Source of the DNA: Phytophthora hibernalis
Lineage: Eukaryota; Oomycota; Peronosporomycetes; Peronosporales; Peronosporaceae
NCBI GenBank assembly: GCA_012656075.1
Contig: JAAKBF010000221.1
Location: forward strand, 62,001-126,000
Reading direction: 5' to 3'
DNA: 64,000 nt
The translations under genes were made by a program, and so were the position numbers. Below, piece after piece: positions 47,007-57,370 of this stretch. The stretch's first letter is position 1. The number at the start of each line of letters is the position of its first letter. The notes below the pieces were generated by a model, which saw only the letters and a program-made list of their open reading frames with translations, made no database searches and had not been told where the DNA came from.

Positions 47007-47570
47007 CTACTCTTCTTCAATCTTCTTGATAAACTTGGCAGGGTTGCCAGCGTACACGCACAGCGCGGGAACGTCCTTGGTCACGACACTCCCAGCCCCG
47101 ATCACAGCTCCATGGCCAATGGTAACCCCAGGCACAACTGTCACGTTACCGCCGATCCAGACGTCGTCCTCAATGGTGATCGGCTTTCCCAGTTCGTAGC
47201 CAGAAGCTCGTGTCTTGGGTCCAAGCGGGTGCGTTGCCGTGTACAGTTGAACATTCGGTGCAAACATCACACGGTTTCCAATGGTGATCGGACACACATC
47301 GAGCAGCACACAGTTGAAGTTCATGTAGACGTTGTCACCCATTCGGATGTTGGACCCATAGTCGCAGCGGAAGGGCATCTCGATGAAGCATTCACGTCCC
47401 TTGGCTCCGATCAGTTTGGTGAGGATGTCTTGGGCCTCCGGAGTCTCGGCATCCTCGAGGTCGTTGTACTTCTTGACCAGCTTGCGAGTCTCCTGTCGCT
47501 CCTTGCACAAAGCTGGATCCGCCGAGAAGTAGAGTTCACCACGCAGCATCTTGGCCTTTTCAGTCTCCAT
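47007..47570 (-). CDS. maltose/galactoside O-acetyltransferase-like (LbH), copy 1
   Basis: Transfers acetyl from acetyl-CoA to a sugar hydroxyl in bacterial relatives. 187 residues, the normal length. The N-terminal helical domain begins METEKAKMLRGELYF. The left-handed beta-helix follows, with repeated hexapeptides ([25 protein letters not shown]) and the catalytic His in LYTATHPLGP. It ends YAGNPAKFIKKIEEE. No intron or signal peptide, so the protein is cytosolic. Such genes are typical of bacteria and may have come by horizontal transfer; this is inference. The physiological substrate is unknown. Confidence 0.9.
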   Translation of the reverse strand: METEKAKMLRGELYFSADPALCKERQETRKLVKKYNDLEDAETPEAQDILTKLIGAKGRECFIEMPFRCDYGSNIRMGDNVYMNFNCVLLDVCPITIGNRVMFAPNVQLYTATHPLGPKTRASGYELGKPITIEDDVWIGGNVTVVPGVTIGHGAVIGAGSVVTKDVPALCVYAGNPAKFIKKIEEE

Positions 47571-48128
47571 GGTGTTGGAAGTTTTGCTATCGTTGTCGTT
47601 GCACTTACTCGTCCTGCGACCGTTTGGGGAAATGAGAAATGATCAGAGCTCCACCTTGGAGATAGTGCTTCCTATCGACAGGCTACATGTATGTCCCATT
47701 GCGTACAAAGTGCAAGCACGTATCCCATGCCACGTGTCGTACATGTACTCTGGAAATCCACACGAGGCAAGCACTTACCCTGCAACACACTCAAACTGAA
47801 GTTCAATCTACACACAACAAAGCCTTGGAGTTGTAACACGTCATCTTTAATGACGACCTGTCTCACTCACTACTGTACCTGGTAGTGTACAGCGCTGCCC
47901 ACAGAAGTCCTATTGGGCTCTCATAAGTTAGGAGTCATAACGCCGTCTGTGAGAAGTTCTCAACCATTAATCTGGTACTCTCGTCCTGCTGACTCATTAT
48001 TCTGGTACTGTATACATTGGTGTACAACCATTCTGTCGCGGCTTTGTTGTTCTTACGAGGAACACGTGTCCTCTTGGTAGCCTGCAAGCATTGTAGACGT
48101 GCTTGTGGTTGTCTATCCTCAGTGTTCT
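47571..48128. promoter_or_regulatory. divergent intergenic region
   Basis: Between divergent acetyltransferase copies 1 and 2. Holds a promoter at its right end (48129-48148). Nothing else is recognised. Confidence 0.4.
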
Positions 48129-48148
48129 CTCCATTCTCACATTTACCC
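48129..48148 (+). promoter_or_regulatory. oomycete Inr + FPR core promoter
   Basis: CTCCATTCTCACATTTACCC matches the oomycete initiator-plus-flanking-promoter-region consensus GCTCATTYYNCAWTTT at nearly every position. It lies 24 bp upstream of the ATG of acetyltransferase copy 2 (48172). Confidence 0.7.
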
Positions 48149-48171
48149 GCAGCACCGCAACCACCATCAAA

Positions 48172-48752
48172 ATGGACACCGAAAAGGCCAAGATGATTCG
48201 CGGAGACCTGTTCATCGCAGCGGACCCGACTTTGGCGGAGGATCGATACGCAGCCCGCGAGCTTACCAAAAAGTTCAACGACATGACGCAAGCAGAGAGC
48301 CCTGAGGCTAAGGTGGTGATGAAGCAGCTTTTCGGCTCCATGGGCAAAGATTGCCTCGTCGAGATGCCATTCCGCTGCGACTACGGCTACAACATCCACA
48401 TGGGAGACAACGTCCAAATGAACTTCAACTGTGTATTCCTGGACGGGTGTCCGATCACTATCGGCGACCGAGTCTTGATTGCCCCAAATGTGCAGCTGTA
48501 CACTGCCAGTCACCCCTTGATGTCGAAGTGCGTTCGTCGGGGATTGAGGTCGGTAAGCCGATCACTATTGGAGACGACGTCTGGATTGGTGGCAGTGCTA
48601 TCGTCCTCCCTGGAGTCACCATCGGACGCGGATCCGTGATCGGTGCCGGTAGCGTTGTCACGAAGGACGTGCCTCCGATGTCTGTCTACGCTGGCAGCCC
48701 AGCCCAGTTTGTCAAGAAAATTGAGCCGAAACAAACTCCCAAAAGCGACTAA
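48172..48752 (+). CDS. maltose/galactoside O-acetyltransferase-like (LbH), copy 2
   Basis: About 193 residues, closely related to copy 1 (both begin with M-[ED]-T-E-K-A-K-M and share [24 protein letters not shown] sequence). The catalytic His is in LYTASHPL. Just after it, a CCCC run (48513-48516) lacks one base; adding it joins to the normal second half ([34 protein letters not shown]). A clear oomycete core promoter lies upstream. The opposite orientation to copy 1 means the pair is divergent. Confidence 0.85.
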
Positions 48753-48885
48753 AGAGGTCAAAAGTTAGTCGCCAATGTTTCTGGAGATAACAAACGTGAA
48801 AACCGAACTGGTTCCGAAAATTGGTTCTGATGACTTATGAAGTTTGTTAATGAGCTTGGATGAAACCACACCCTTCGTCATTACA

Positions 48886-48920
48886 TGACTGCTCCAATCA
48901 CCGCACCATGACCGATCAAC
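48886..48920 (-). pseudogene. maltose O-acetyltransferase fragment
   Basis: The minus strand encodes LIGHGAVIGAV, a match to the IGHGAVIGAGSV turn of copy 1. No further coding sequence around it survives, so it is a relic of another copy. Confidence 0.5.
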
Positions 48921-48983
48921 ACCAACGCAAAACGTACGGTTGGCACAATGACTTACTCGTTTACAACAACTTACTTCGTTGTC

Positions 48984-49552
48984 TTACGAAGCAACTGCTG
49001 TCTCCTCCAATTCGATCTTCTTGACGAACTTGACGGGATATCCAGCGTATTCACACATCGGAGGAACGTCCTTCGTGACTACACTTCCAGCTCCAATCAC
49101 CGCGCCGCGACCAAAGTGAACTCCAGACACAATGACAACATTTCCACCGATCCAGGCATCGTCTTCGATCGTGATAGGCTTGCCTATCTCCAGCTTTGCA
49201 GCCCTCTTCTTCGGGTGAAGAGGATGACTGGCCGTATACAGTACAACTGAACCGCCAGCAAAACGCGGTTTCCAATGGTGATCGAGCACACGTCGAGCAG
49301 CACACAACCACCGTAGACATCATCCTAGCCGGATATTGTAGCCGTAGTCGCAGTGGAATGGGCTTTCGATGAAGTAGTCTCGTCCTTTGGCCCCCAGAAG
49401 ACGTGTGAGCATTGCCTCTGCCTCGGAATACTGGCCCGGCATCATGTCGTCGAACTCCCTCGTCAACAGGCGAGCAATTGTCAATCCGCAGCCAGAGTCG
49501 CATCCTTTAGATTGTTGTCTCCCCGGATCATCTTAGCTTTTTCAGTCTCCAT
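48984..49552 (-). pseudogene. maltose O-acetyltransferase-like, copy 3 (degenerate)
   Basis: Starts with the family N terminus [12 protein letters not shown] at 49552 and ends with YAGYPVKFVKKIE and a stop at 48984. In between there is a TGA near 49482, frame shifts, and loss of the segment around the NVYMNFNC motif near 49320. The second half ([28 protein letters not shown]) is still readable. Unlike the single-indel genes nearby, the damage is multiple, so this is a real pseudogene. Confidence 0.82.
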
Positions 49553-49929
49553 CTTTAACGAAATCGTGACTTGTGCGCTGTTCAGCGAATTCGGGAATGA
49601 GCTCAGCAACTTGAAGACTGCTCGCTTGGTCAACAAAGTGTAATCAACTCTTGCACACATATCACGCCCTGCTGCGTGTATGTAGTAATACCGGTATACA
49701 CAGTGCAAGCAGATTCACGATGGGCACGATGGGGCGGTTGAAGGTGATGGTATTGTGAACGGCGCGCATGAGGAGGCTCCCACGACATTTATTATCTACT
49801 TGTCTTCTCTGCAGTCACCAGCAAAATACTCAAATGTTACAACTTAGCACAGCGCACAACATCACGTACCACAGCATTCCATTCGTGCTGCAGTCAGTTA
49901 TACTTCCCCAATTTCCTACTGGAAGAAAC
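49553..49929. other. intergenic region
   Basis: About 376 bp. No gene or repeat recognised. Confidence 0.4.
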
Positions 49930-50862
49930 TCAAGATTCCTGCACACTTGCAATCGGTTTGATGTGAAAGGGGACCGAAGCCACGGGTTCCTTGTCAATCA
50001 ATTCCTCATGAAGTGCACGCCACGCGGACAACCGCAACCGATTCGTTGGAGACCGCACCGGTATCCGCAACAACCGTCGTCGTCGAATTTCCAGATCTGC
50101 AAAACAGCAACCATCAGCATCTCAAAAAGTCACAAACCTGTCAACCAAACCGTGCTTACATTTCAGTCGGATGCAGTAGTGCGCCACCAACAGCACAATG
50201 AACACGGGGACGCTCAGCAGCCAGTACAGGTTCTGCATGCTGTTGCTGATCGAGCGGTTCACTATAATCGACGGACTGGTCGTGTACGGGCTCCAGACCG
50301 AGTTGGACGCCGACTCTGAGTCCGACTTCGACTCTGAGTCGTCACACAGCGACTGCAAGCGCAGCTTCCAGACCGTCGGCTCGCAGTTCAATACACAGAC
50401 GCAGCCGGAGCTGCCGACACAGAACTTGGTGGACATGGCCAGGTAGTTATTGTGCACGGAATAGTTGAGTGCGATGGTGTTGCACTCGATACACGCGGGG
50501 TCTGAGGCCTCGCAGTAGGTCGAATTGACTGCGGGGTACGAGTGGTAGAGTCCTCCACTGAAGTTGTAGGGACTACCGCTGTCGGCGTTGGGACCTGTAG
50601 TGACTCGGTAGTCCAGCGACGGGTCGTAGAACACCATGGACTCGCAGTAGCCGAACTGGGACAGCACGCAACCTTCGGGGTTATTGGACACTGGTACATT
50701 GAGGCAGTCGTAGCAGTTGCGTCGCTGGAAACACGTCTGGCCGTCCTCCAGGCCGTAGTACGCGCACGTGTCCAAGTCGGAATTCGACCGACTGGAGCTA
50801 AAAGTACCGACGGAATCGTTTCCACTAGCGTTGAAGCCATTGCCACTTGAGTGCGACGCCAT
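49930..50862 (-). CDS. cysteine-rich single-pass membrane protein, paralogue A
   Basis: Two exons (50160-50862 and 49930-50096) with a 63-bp GT-AG intron (50097-50159); 289 residues. The N-terminal part has no signal peptide and is Ser/Gly/Asn-rich. A Cys-rich domain (about residues 30-170, starting DTCAYYGLEDGQTC) follows, then a Ser/Asp stretch, one transmembrane helix (LLSVPVFIVLLVAHYCI) and a basic cytoplasmic tail with SPTNRLRLSAWRALHEELID. The second exon was found only because that tail matches paralogue B. The family is not one I recognise; type III (N-out) topology is inference. Confidence 0.78.
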
Positions 50863-51291
50863 CGATTACGGAGTGAGACCAGGAACTCAAGTACCGGTAG
50901 ACGTCTGCATATCTGATCGCTCCTTTGATGCTGGTTGAAGTGATGTGAGTGGCCGAAACTCGGCAGTCGAGAGATATCATTGGACGACGCAGTCCAAAGT
51001 GGCACATCGGACCATAATCGAAACCGGCTACAGTAATTGATCTCCAAAGTCGATCTTCCGCTGTCCGCCTTCGTCAATGACACAATGTCTAGGCTACTTC
51101 GTGAGTTCATTGAGCATAGATGGCGATCAACCAATCTGGATTGGAGCTGGATGACACCAAAGGCGGCCGGGCTCAGATGGGTGCCCGCACTGCGTTCATT
51201 AAGTTATAGACCATCTAACGTTGCAATTGCGAGCCGCTTGCTGCCCGCACAAAAATTGCCAAACAGAGGCGATAAAAGACTTCAGCCGCCT
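50863..51291. other. intergenic region between paralogues
   Basis: 429 bp between the tandem paralogues, both on the minus strand. Nothing recognised besides a presumed promoter for paralogue A. Confidence 0.4.
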
Positions 51292-52434
51292 CTATGCGGC
51301 GTCCCGACGGGCCTCGAGCATGGCAACGGTGGACGACGCACGGTCGGCTCTTGTGACTCCAGCACCTGCTGCTCTGTCCTCAAAAGACCCTTCGACGACC
51401 ACCACGTCGCTGCTGACACTCGCCGACTGCGTGGTCGAGAGGCTGTCGTTGCGGGGTCTGGTGCAAACTGCTTGGGGTCCCTCCTGGACCTGCATATACG
51501 CGGCTTGCGTGCTGTCATTCCGCGTAGAATTCTGCGGGGACAACGTCGTAGCACCCTCAGCCTGTTCAGTTGCGCCTTCCACCCGAGGCGAGGACATGTA
51601 CTGCGGCTGGTTGGCGCGTTGCTTCTTCTCTCGCTCGATCAACGTGTTCTGCATGGCCCGCCAACCGGATAACCGCAGACGGTTCGAGGGCGACGAGATA
51701 GCGTTCACATCATTGTACGGTCCTTCGGGTTGTGCTGGTTGTCTCGGTGGTGCTATACGTCTGCAGAGTCCGCGTCTGTACATGAAGACACCCAGCAGCA
51801 CGACCTGCAGCACCAAATAGAAGATGAGCATGGTGCTGTAGCTGGTGGCGTCTGTAGCCGACGTATTATTCCCAGAAGCGCTGCCACTTGAGTCGCACTC
51901 TGCAGGCATGTTGGCTTCCCACGTGTCTGTCTCGCAAGCCATGACGCACACGCAGCCGTCCTCTCCGATACACAACTGCCTCTCCACTTCGGTAGACACG
52001 TTGTCCGTCTTGTAGCCATAGTGAGAGGCCTGGCCCAAGCTTCCGTTGTTCACCAGTTCATCACACAGCACACAGGCCTCATCTGTAGGCTCGCAGTAGC
52101 TGGAATTGACCGACGGGAAGTAGTTGTACCAGCCTGTGACGCCCAAGTCCTCACCCGTCGTGTTGCGGCGGAAGTCGCGCGTCCCCTCGTAGCTGCTCAT
52201 GTCCTCGCAGAAGCCCGAGGGCGCCAATAGACAGCCAGCGTTCACTCCGGCCACGTCCGAGTTCAGACACTCGAAACACGTACGCGGCCTGCGACAGGAC
52301 GCGCCTTCTTGCAGCGCGTGGTACGAGCACGTGTCACCGTCCGAGTTGCCGACGCGGTACGGGCCGCTGATGGTCGCGGAGCCCACGGAGCCACTGCCGC
52401 TCTCATTGCTGCTATTGCTCGCCGACATTGACAT
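51292..52434 (-). CDS. cysteine-rich single-pass membrane protein, paralogue B
   Basis: 380 residues, no intron. Shares with paralogue A the Cys spacing (DTCSYHALQEGASC..., VNSSYCEPTDEACVLC, CIGEDGCVCVMACE), the single helix (MLIFYLVLQVVLLGVFMY) and the tail motif SPSNRLRLSGWRAM, but adds about 130 Ser/Thr-rich tail residues. The ATG at 52434 was chosen because it gives an N terminus like that of A (short, Ser/Asn-rich); the frame is open to an ATG at 52632, which would add 66 basic residues. Confidence 0.78.
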   Translation of the reverse strand: MSMSASNSSNESGSGSVGSATISGPYRVGNSDGDTCSYHALQEGASCRRPRTCFECLNSDVAGVNAGCLLAPSGFCEDMSSYEGTRDFRRNTTGEDLGVTGWYNYFPSVNSSYCEPTDEACVLCDELVNNGSLGQASHYGYKTDNVSTEVERQLCIGEDGCVCVMACETDTWEANMPAECDSSGSASGNNTSATDATSYSTMLIFYLVLQVVLLGVFMYRRGLCRRIAPPRQPAQPEGPYNDVNAISSPSNRLRLSGWRAMQNTLIEREKKQRANQPQYMSSPRVEGATEQAEGATTLSPQNSTRNDSTQAAYMQVQEGPQAVCTRPRNDSLSTTQSASVSSDVVVVEGSFEDRAAGAGVTRADRASSTVAMLEARRDAA

Positions 52435-52701
52435 TGCGAGAATGACACGCCGCTTTGCAAGCTCAAACTGACTCGTCAATCGATTAAGACGGCGAGTGGC
52501 ATATTGCCTGTCATATGGCATGGATATTAATGGGCGGTTTAAATAGGAAGTGTATTGAGCTCCTGACCTGTGTGGTGGGATAATACTGTGCTGCGGCTTC
52601 TTGAGACTGCCCCTTTCCACGCTCGAAGCCATGCGGGCGTCAGGGATTGGCTGAAATCGGACTTAATAACTTTACATCGACATGGATACACTGCACTTCA
52701 A

Positions 52702-55050
52702 CTACTCCTGGCTCTGATTGGTGCTGGAGACGCACTGGAAAGAGGACAGCACCGAGAAGAGGCCACCGCTCTTGCGTTTCTTGTTGGAAGCAACTTTGGC
52801 AACATCGGGTGCACTGCGCTTTGCCTTGGCGCCACTCCAGCTCTTGCTCTTGCCGAGCTCTGGACGCACAGCTGGCGTTGGCTCGTCGTGGTTGGGCACA
52901 GCATTCTCGTTGTCCTTGGCCTTGTCAGAGCTGAAGGAAGTGAAGACGAAGCCCTTGGAAGGCGCCGCACCAGTCTGTAACATAAGGGAGCAATGAGTGT
53001 CAATCGCTACTGCAATAAAAGGTTAAGAGACGAGACGAGCAGGACGTACCGAGTTGGAGCTGAACAACTTGCACTGGCCGACGACGCGGCTAAACGACGA
53101 AGAGCTGCGTGACGCAGACGTAATGCCACCGTAAGAGTTGAAGCGGCCGAGCTTCGGACGAGGTCGGTCTGTCTTGCTCTTGGTAGAGCTACTGGCGGCA
53201 GCTTGCTTGCTGGCAGGTCCGTCCACGTCTGTCCGGTTCAGCAAGTACATCAGCTCCTGCGAGTCCTCGTCCTCCTCCAGCAGCAAATTGGGCATTGCAG
53301 CGGTGCTCTTTGCAGTAGGGTCGGCTTCGTTGTTCTCCAGCGCGATCTGACGCTGCATCTCCTTCATACGCTGCATGCGGCGGTTGACGCGCGCACGCTC
53401 CGAAAAGAGCTTCATCTGTTGGCGCTCGCGCTCCTCATCAGACTCGACCTCGTCGCCATCAGGACCATTGTCCTTCTTGGTGTCGTTCTCTTCTTCATCG
53501 TCGCTGCCAGACTCGGAGGAAGTCACGTAGATCTTGGGCTGGCTCCTGTAACGATCACGCAGCATGCGCTCCATCTCGCCCTCCTCATCTTCCTCTTCGT
53601 CCTCTTCCTCTTCGCCGTCGGCATTTACCTTCTGTTTCTTCTTTTTGCCATCTTCACCCTCGCTCAGCTCTTCGTCTGACTCGAGCAGACCCAGACGAGC
53701 GGCCTCGAACTTGCTGCCGTCCGCAGCCACCAGCTCGTCCAGGTTGAAGCGACCACGAGCCTCTGAGCCCGAGTGCAGACCGGAGAATGCGCGGCGGTTG
53801 CGACCGAAACCTTCCTTCACGTTGCGCATGACTTCCTTCACCTGTATGCGGTCCTGGTCTTCCTGCTCGCGACGAAACATTTCATCCAGGTCCTGCTCCT
53901 GCGCGCGCTCGTCATCCGAGAGGTCATCAACAATGTGATCGAGGTCGTCCTCGCGAAGCTTAAGCGCGTTGCGCTCTTCTTCCGCCTCCTTGGATTCCTG
54001 GGTCTTGGCTTGCGGCACACCGAAACCAAAATCACCCAGGCCGCCGATCTTGAGGACGTCCTCCTCCTCGTCTTCCTCGGCTTCCGACTCGACAAAGTTG
54101 TCACCGCGGCCCTTTACCAGGCGCTTGCGCTTGCGGGTCTCCAGAGCTTCCGCACGCAGCAAACTGCGGTAGCCCGCAGCCTTGTCCTTGGGCTTGACAG
54201 GTGTCGCCGTCTTCGATGCTTCTCCACTGTGAACCTCCATCGTCTGCTCCTGTGTAGCATCTGCAACGACCGCAACGTCAGCAACGACCTCCATGGGCTC
54301 ATCGACAACGTTCTCCTTAGGCTCATTATCGTTCTCTCCCTCCTTGTCGTCCTGTTCACTGTCTGCTTCATTGCCGTCCTCCTCCTCCGCTTCGTGCTGC
54401 TGGATGCGGTTCCGACGTCTCACCACCTTGACATTCTCCTCCTGCTCGGTAGCAGTCTCCGTCTCCACAGGAGCCACCTCAGCCACCGTCTGTTCAGCAA
54501 CTTCTGGTACCTGCTCAGCCTCCTCCACCTCCTGTTCCATCTCCACTTCCTCATTCTCTTCCTCCTCCTCCTCCTGCGTCTTGTCTTCCGTCTTCTTCTC
54601 CTTCTCCTCGTCCTCCGCCATCTTCTCCCTCTCGATCTCGTTCAGATGCTGCAGCTGCGCTCGTAGCTCGCGTAGCCAAACTCCTTGGCATGTTGCGCCG
54701 CGCCCTGCGTGATGGCCTGCGTCCGGAGCTTGGCCAGCATCTCCTGCTTCTTTCTGGACGAGGCCGTGGCCGTGGACGCCACCGGCAGCTTCAGCGTCAG
54801 CGCGCGCCTTGCGGGGCGACAGGAACTCGCCCTGACGCGGCCCGTAGCGCTGCTGGTTGAGCTGCTGCTGCTGCGCGCGACTCGCCTCCTTCTTGCGTCG
54901 CAGTTTGGCCAGCAGCGCGTCCTTGGCGGCCTCGAACTCGCTCGGCGCCTGGGCCGCCTCCAGGACGCTCTCCACGGCCGCGTGCTGCGTCGCCTGCGTC
55001 ACCTCCTGCAGCAGCAGCTGTGTCTCCAGCGCCAGCTCTTCGCGACTCAT
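52702..55050 (-). CDS. claspin/Mrc1-like replication checkpoint protein
   Basis: A highly charged protein of about 757 residues, with one 75-bp GT-AG intron (52975-53049) and a short last exon. The middle has repeated Glu/Asp tracts; the region near 53900-53700 resembles the MRC1-like domain (DDLSDDERAQEQDLDEMFRR, then FNLDEL). The C-terminal exon carries KRKSGGLFSVLSSF. Claspin/Mrc1 links stalled forks to checkpoint kinases. Assignment rests on charge pattern and this one domain, so I am moderately sure. Two compensating frame switches (GC repeat near 54805, and near 54660) affect a segment of about 50 codons. Confidence 0.6.
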
Positions 55051-55691
55051 TATCACTCGATGCTGGACGTCGCCAAAGGGATAGTGAGACCAATTTTGAG
55101 AGCCCGTTTTCCCGCCACTTTTTCGAGGACGACGGGCGCCAATTATAACCATTAATTTATTGAAGAGCTGCTAAAATGTAGCTACTTAATGCAATAAATT
55201 ATTGCAATGCCAGCGACGATTATTGCGGTCTCAAACAATGCAAGATGTGGTTGAAATGTCCTGTTCAAGGTCACAGTTTCTCGACGATGTCCACACTCTT
55301 CGTGTTCGCAGGTGGTGCTTGAGCTTTACGAAGGAAATTGAAGACTAATGTATTGATTGTTTATGGAATGCTGACCGGCCGATGCTTACCTTGCACGCAT
55401 CGCTGCTACTCAGTTGATGCTTCACGCTTCTGCAGCACGTCGCAGTTCTTAGTGAGCCGTTGTTCTGCATGTTGATGTTCTCCTGCTGCTCGTTGTTTCT
55501 CCTCCTGGTCGTTGTTTCTCCTACTGGTCGTTGTTTTTTCTCCAACGTATCTTCAGCGAGTTCTAACACTTCGTCACCATTTGAGGACTGCAAAAATGTC
55601 GTCAAACTACATGTAGTTTCAGATCAACCCTTATCATTCATTCGCATCTCACAGTGCGTTCGTTTCAATCGAATGTCGTATTCGTCATAGG
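55051..55691. other. intergenic region
   Basis: 641 bp. Contains an imperfect 21-bp tandem repeat (about 55488-55540, unit like CTGGTCGTTGTTTCTCCTACT). No gene recognised. Confidence 0.4.
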
Positions 55692-57312
55692 CAGGGCTCG
55701 GAAAATAAAATATAAAATTGTTTTGGTTTCTCAGAAAAAAATAATACGTAAGTGCAATTACGGCGCACGTCAATACAGATAACGCCCGATTTAAGGACCT
55801 ACAGATGGAGAGCATTTACAGTTAGGGGCATGCAAATCGCCGGACAAAAATATTTTTACAAAAATCAAGTGTATATCCACACAGTTATAGAGCCGAAGAA
55901 CACGTGGACAGCAGCGGCCAGTCCCAACCAACCAACCCAAGGAAGATTGCCATCTGCGGAGTCACAGTCACCACAACATTTCTGCTCAGGAACCGAACAA
56001 TGCCTGCCCGAACTCACCTGACATATACCCAAAAGAAGGCTATCAAAAGCCACCGCAACGACAACCCCACGCTCACGCAGGATGACCTCTGTCGTTGGGC
56101 TAAGTCCGAGTTTGGGCAGCGCGTTGGGCGATCAACCATGAGCAGGATCCTATCCAATGACATCCAGCCGGGATTCACCCCCGATGCAACACGACAGCAA
56201 AAAGGCCGCTATCCTGAGATGGAAGACGCTCTGAACGCGTTTGTGCTCCGGACGCAAGGAAAGGTTGCTATTAGCGACTTCATGCTTTACACCAAGGCAA
56301 ACCACTTGCTACAAGAAGCTGGTCAAGACTCGACGGTCTCCCTGTCGTGGGTCACGCGGTTCAAGACACGACACGGCATCAAACTGCACCGCCAGCATGG
56401 AGATGCTGGATCTGTTGACACCACGGCGCTGCACCAGCACCGAATGGATCTGCAGGTCTTGTTAGACCAATATGCGCCGCGTGACGTGTTTAATCTCGAC
56501 GAAACTGGGTTGTTTTACCGGATGCAACCGTCACAGACTCTCACTACGGCGCCCATCCCAGGCAAGAAGATGGATAAATCCCGCATTTCGGTCGGGTTGT
56601 GTTGCAACATGGACGGCTCCGAAAAACTAGACCCCATCGTCATTAACAGGTATCAGAAACCGTGCTGCTTCAAAGGGGTGGATGTCTCCAAGCTGCCTAT
56701 CCGCTACTACGCCTATAAGAAGGCCTGGATGACCTCCGCAGTTTTCGTGGAGTGGTTAAAGGCGCTGAATCTCAGCATGTGCGGGCGAAAAGTGTTGCTA
56801 TTGGTAGATAATGCCTCATCATACATGGAAGTAGAGCTCTCGAACGTGCGCCTGCACTTCTTGCCCCCTAACACTACATCCTTCCTTCAGCCAATGGATG
56901 GTGGGATCATCAAGAATTTCAAGCTCAAGTACAAGACATTGTTCGTGCAGTGGACGCTAGACAAGATCGAAGCTGGTGCATACAATCAGAAGGTGGACGT
57001 ACTCAGCTCAATTCATATGATCGTGGAGGCGTGGAAGGGTGTGTCGGCGGACACAATCCGCAACTGCTGGGCTCATACGAGAATGATCAAACCACGTAGT
57101 ACTAATTCATTACAAAGGAGAATCTGCATACCGGGAATGACAATAGGAGATGGTAGTGTGCAGAACGATTTGGGTCGGAGGACCACATTTTTGTAGTAAA
57201 AGAAATATACTTATTACGGGGTTAATTTCATTTTACGGAAACCTTGGTTTGCCGTAATTCCGTCAATATAATACTATAGTTATTATATTATAATCATTTT
57301 TTCCGAGCGCTG
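55692..57312 (+). mobile_element. pogo/Tigger-type DNA transposon, nearly intact
   Basis: A 1,621-bp unit with inverted ends: CAGGGCTCGGAAAAT at 55692-55706 and, reversed, CAGCGCTCGGAAAA at 57299-57312. The ends start with CAG, as in pogo elements. One long transposase frame lies inside. The TA target duplication is not clear. Flanking DNA on the right is the CRN relic. Confidence 0.75.
56000..57196 (+). CDS. pogo-like (CENP-B/Tigger) transposase
   Basis: 398 residues in one uninterrupted frame. An N-terminal DNA-binding region with helix-turn-helix character (about 1-130) precedes the DDE core: Asp167 in FNLDETGLFY, Asp270 in LLLVDNASSY and Asp300 in LQPMDGGIIKNFK. The spacing between the last two is 29 residues, matching the pogo DD29D pattern. 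The third motif reads MDGG where pogo proteins usually have MDQG. The protein ends somewhat short of the usual acidic tail. The ATG at 56000 is the first in frame. It could still be active; I see no disabling break. Confidence 0.85.
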   Translation: MPARTHLTYTQKKAIKSHRNDNPTLTQDDLCRWAKSEFGQRVGRSTMSRILSNDIQPGFTPDATRQQKGRYPEMEDALNAFVLRTQGKVAISDFMLYTKANHLLQEAGQDSTVSLSWVTRFKTRHGIKLHRQHGDAGSVDTTALHQHRMDLQVLLDQYAPRDVFNLDETGLFYRMQPSQTLTTAPIPGKKMDKSRISVGLCCNMDGSEKLDPIVINRYQKPCCFKGVDVSKLPIRYYAYKKAWMTSAVFVEWLKALNLSMCGRKVLLLVDNASSYMEVELSNVRLHFLPPNTTSFLQPMDGGIIKNFKLKYKTLFVQWTLDKIEAGAYNQKVDVLSSIHMIVEAWKGVSADTIRNCWAHTRMIKPRSTNSLQRRICIPGMTIGDGSVQNDLGRRTTFL

Positions 57313-57370
57313 GTCATAGGTATCCGAGAAGAGCACATGGATAATCTGGATCATGGGATACTTCTCCACT

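Noticed and set aside
53773..54666. 297-codon Leu-rich frame on the + strand that looks like a membrane protein
   Set aside because: It is the complement of Glu/Lys-rich claspin-like coding sequence (GAG/GAA read backwards as CTC/TTC), a common false membrane protein.
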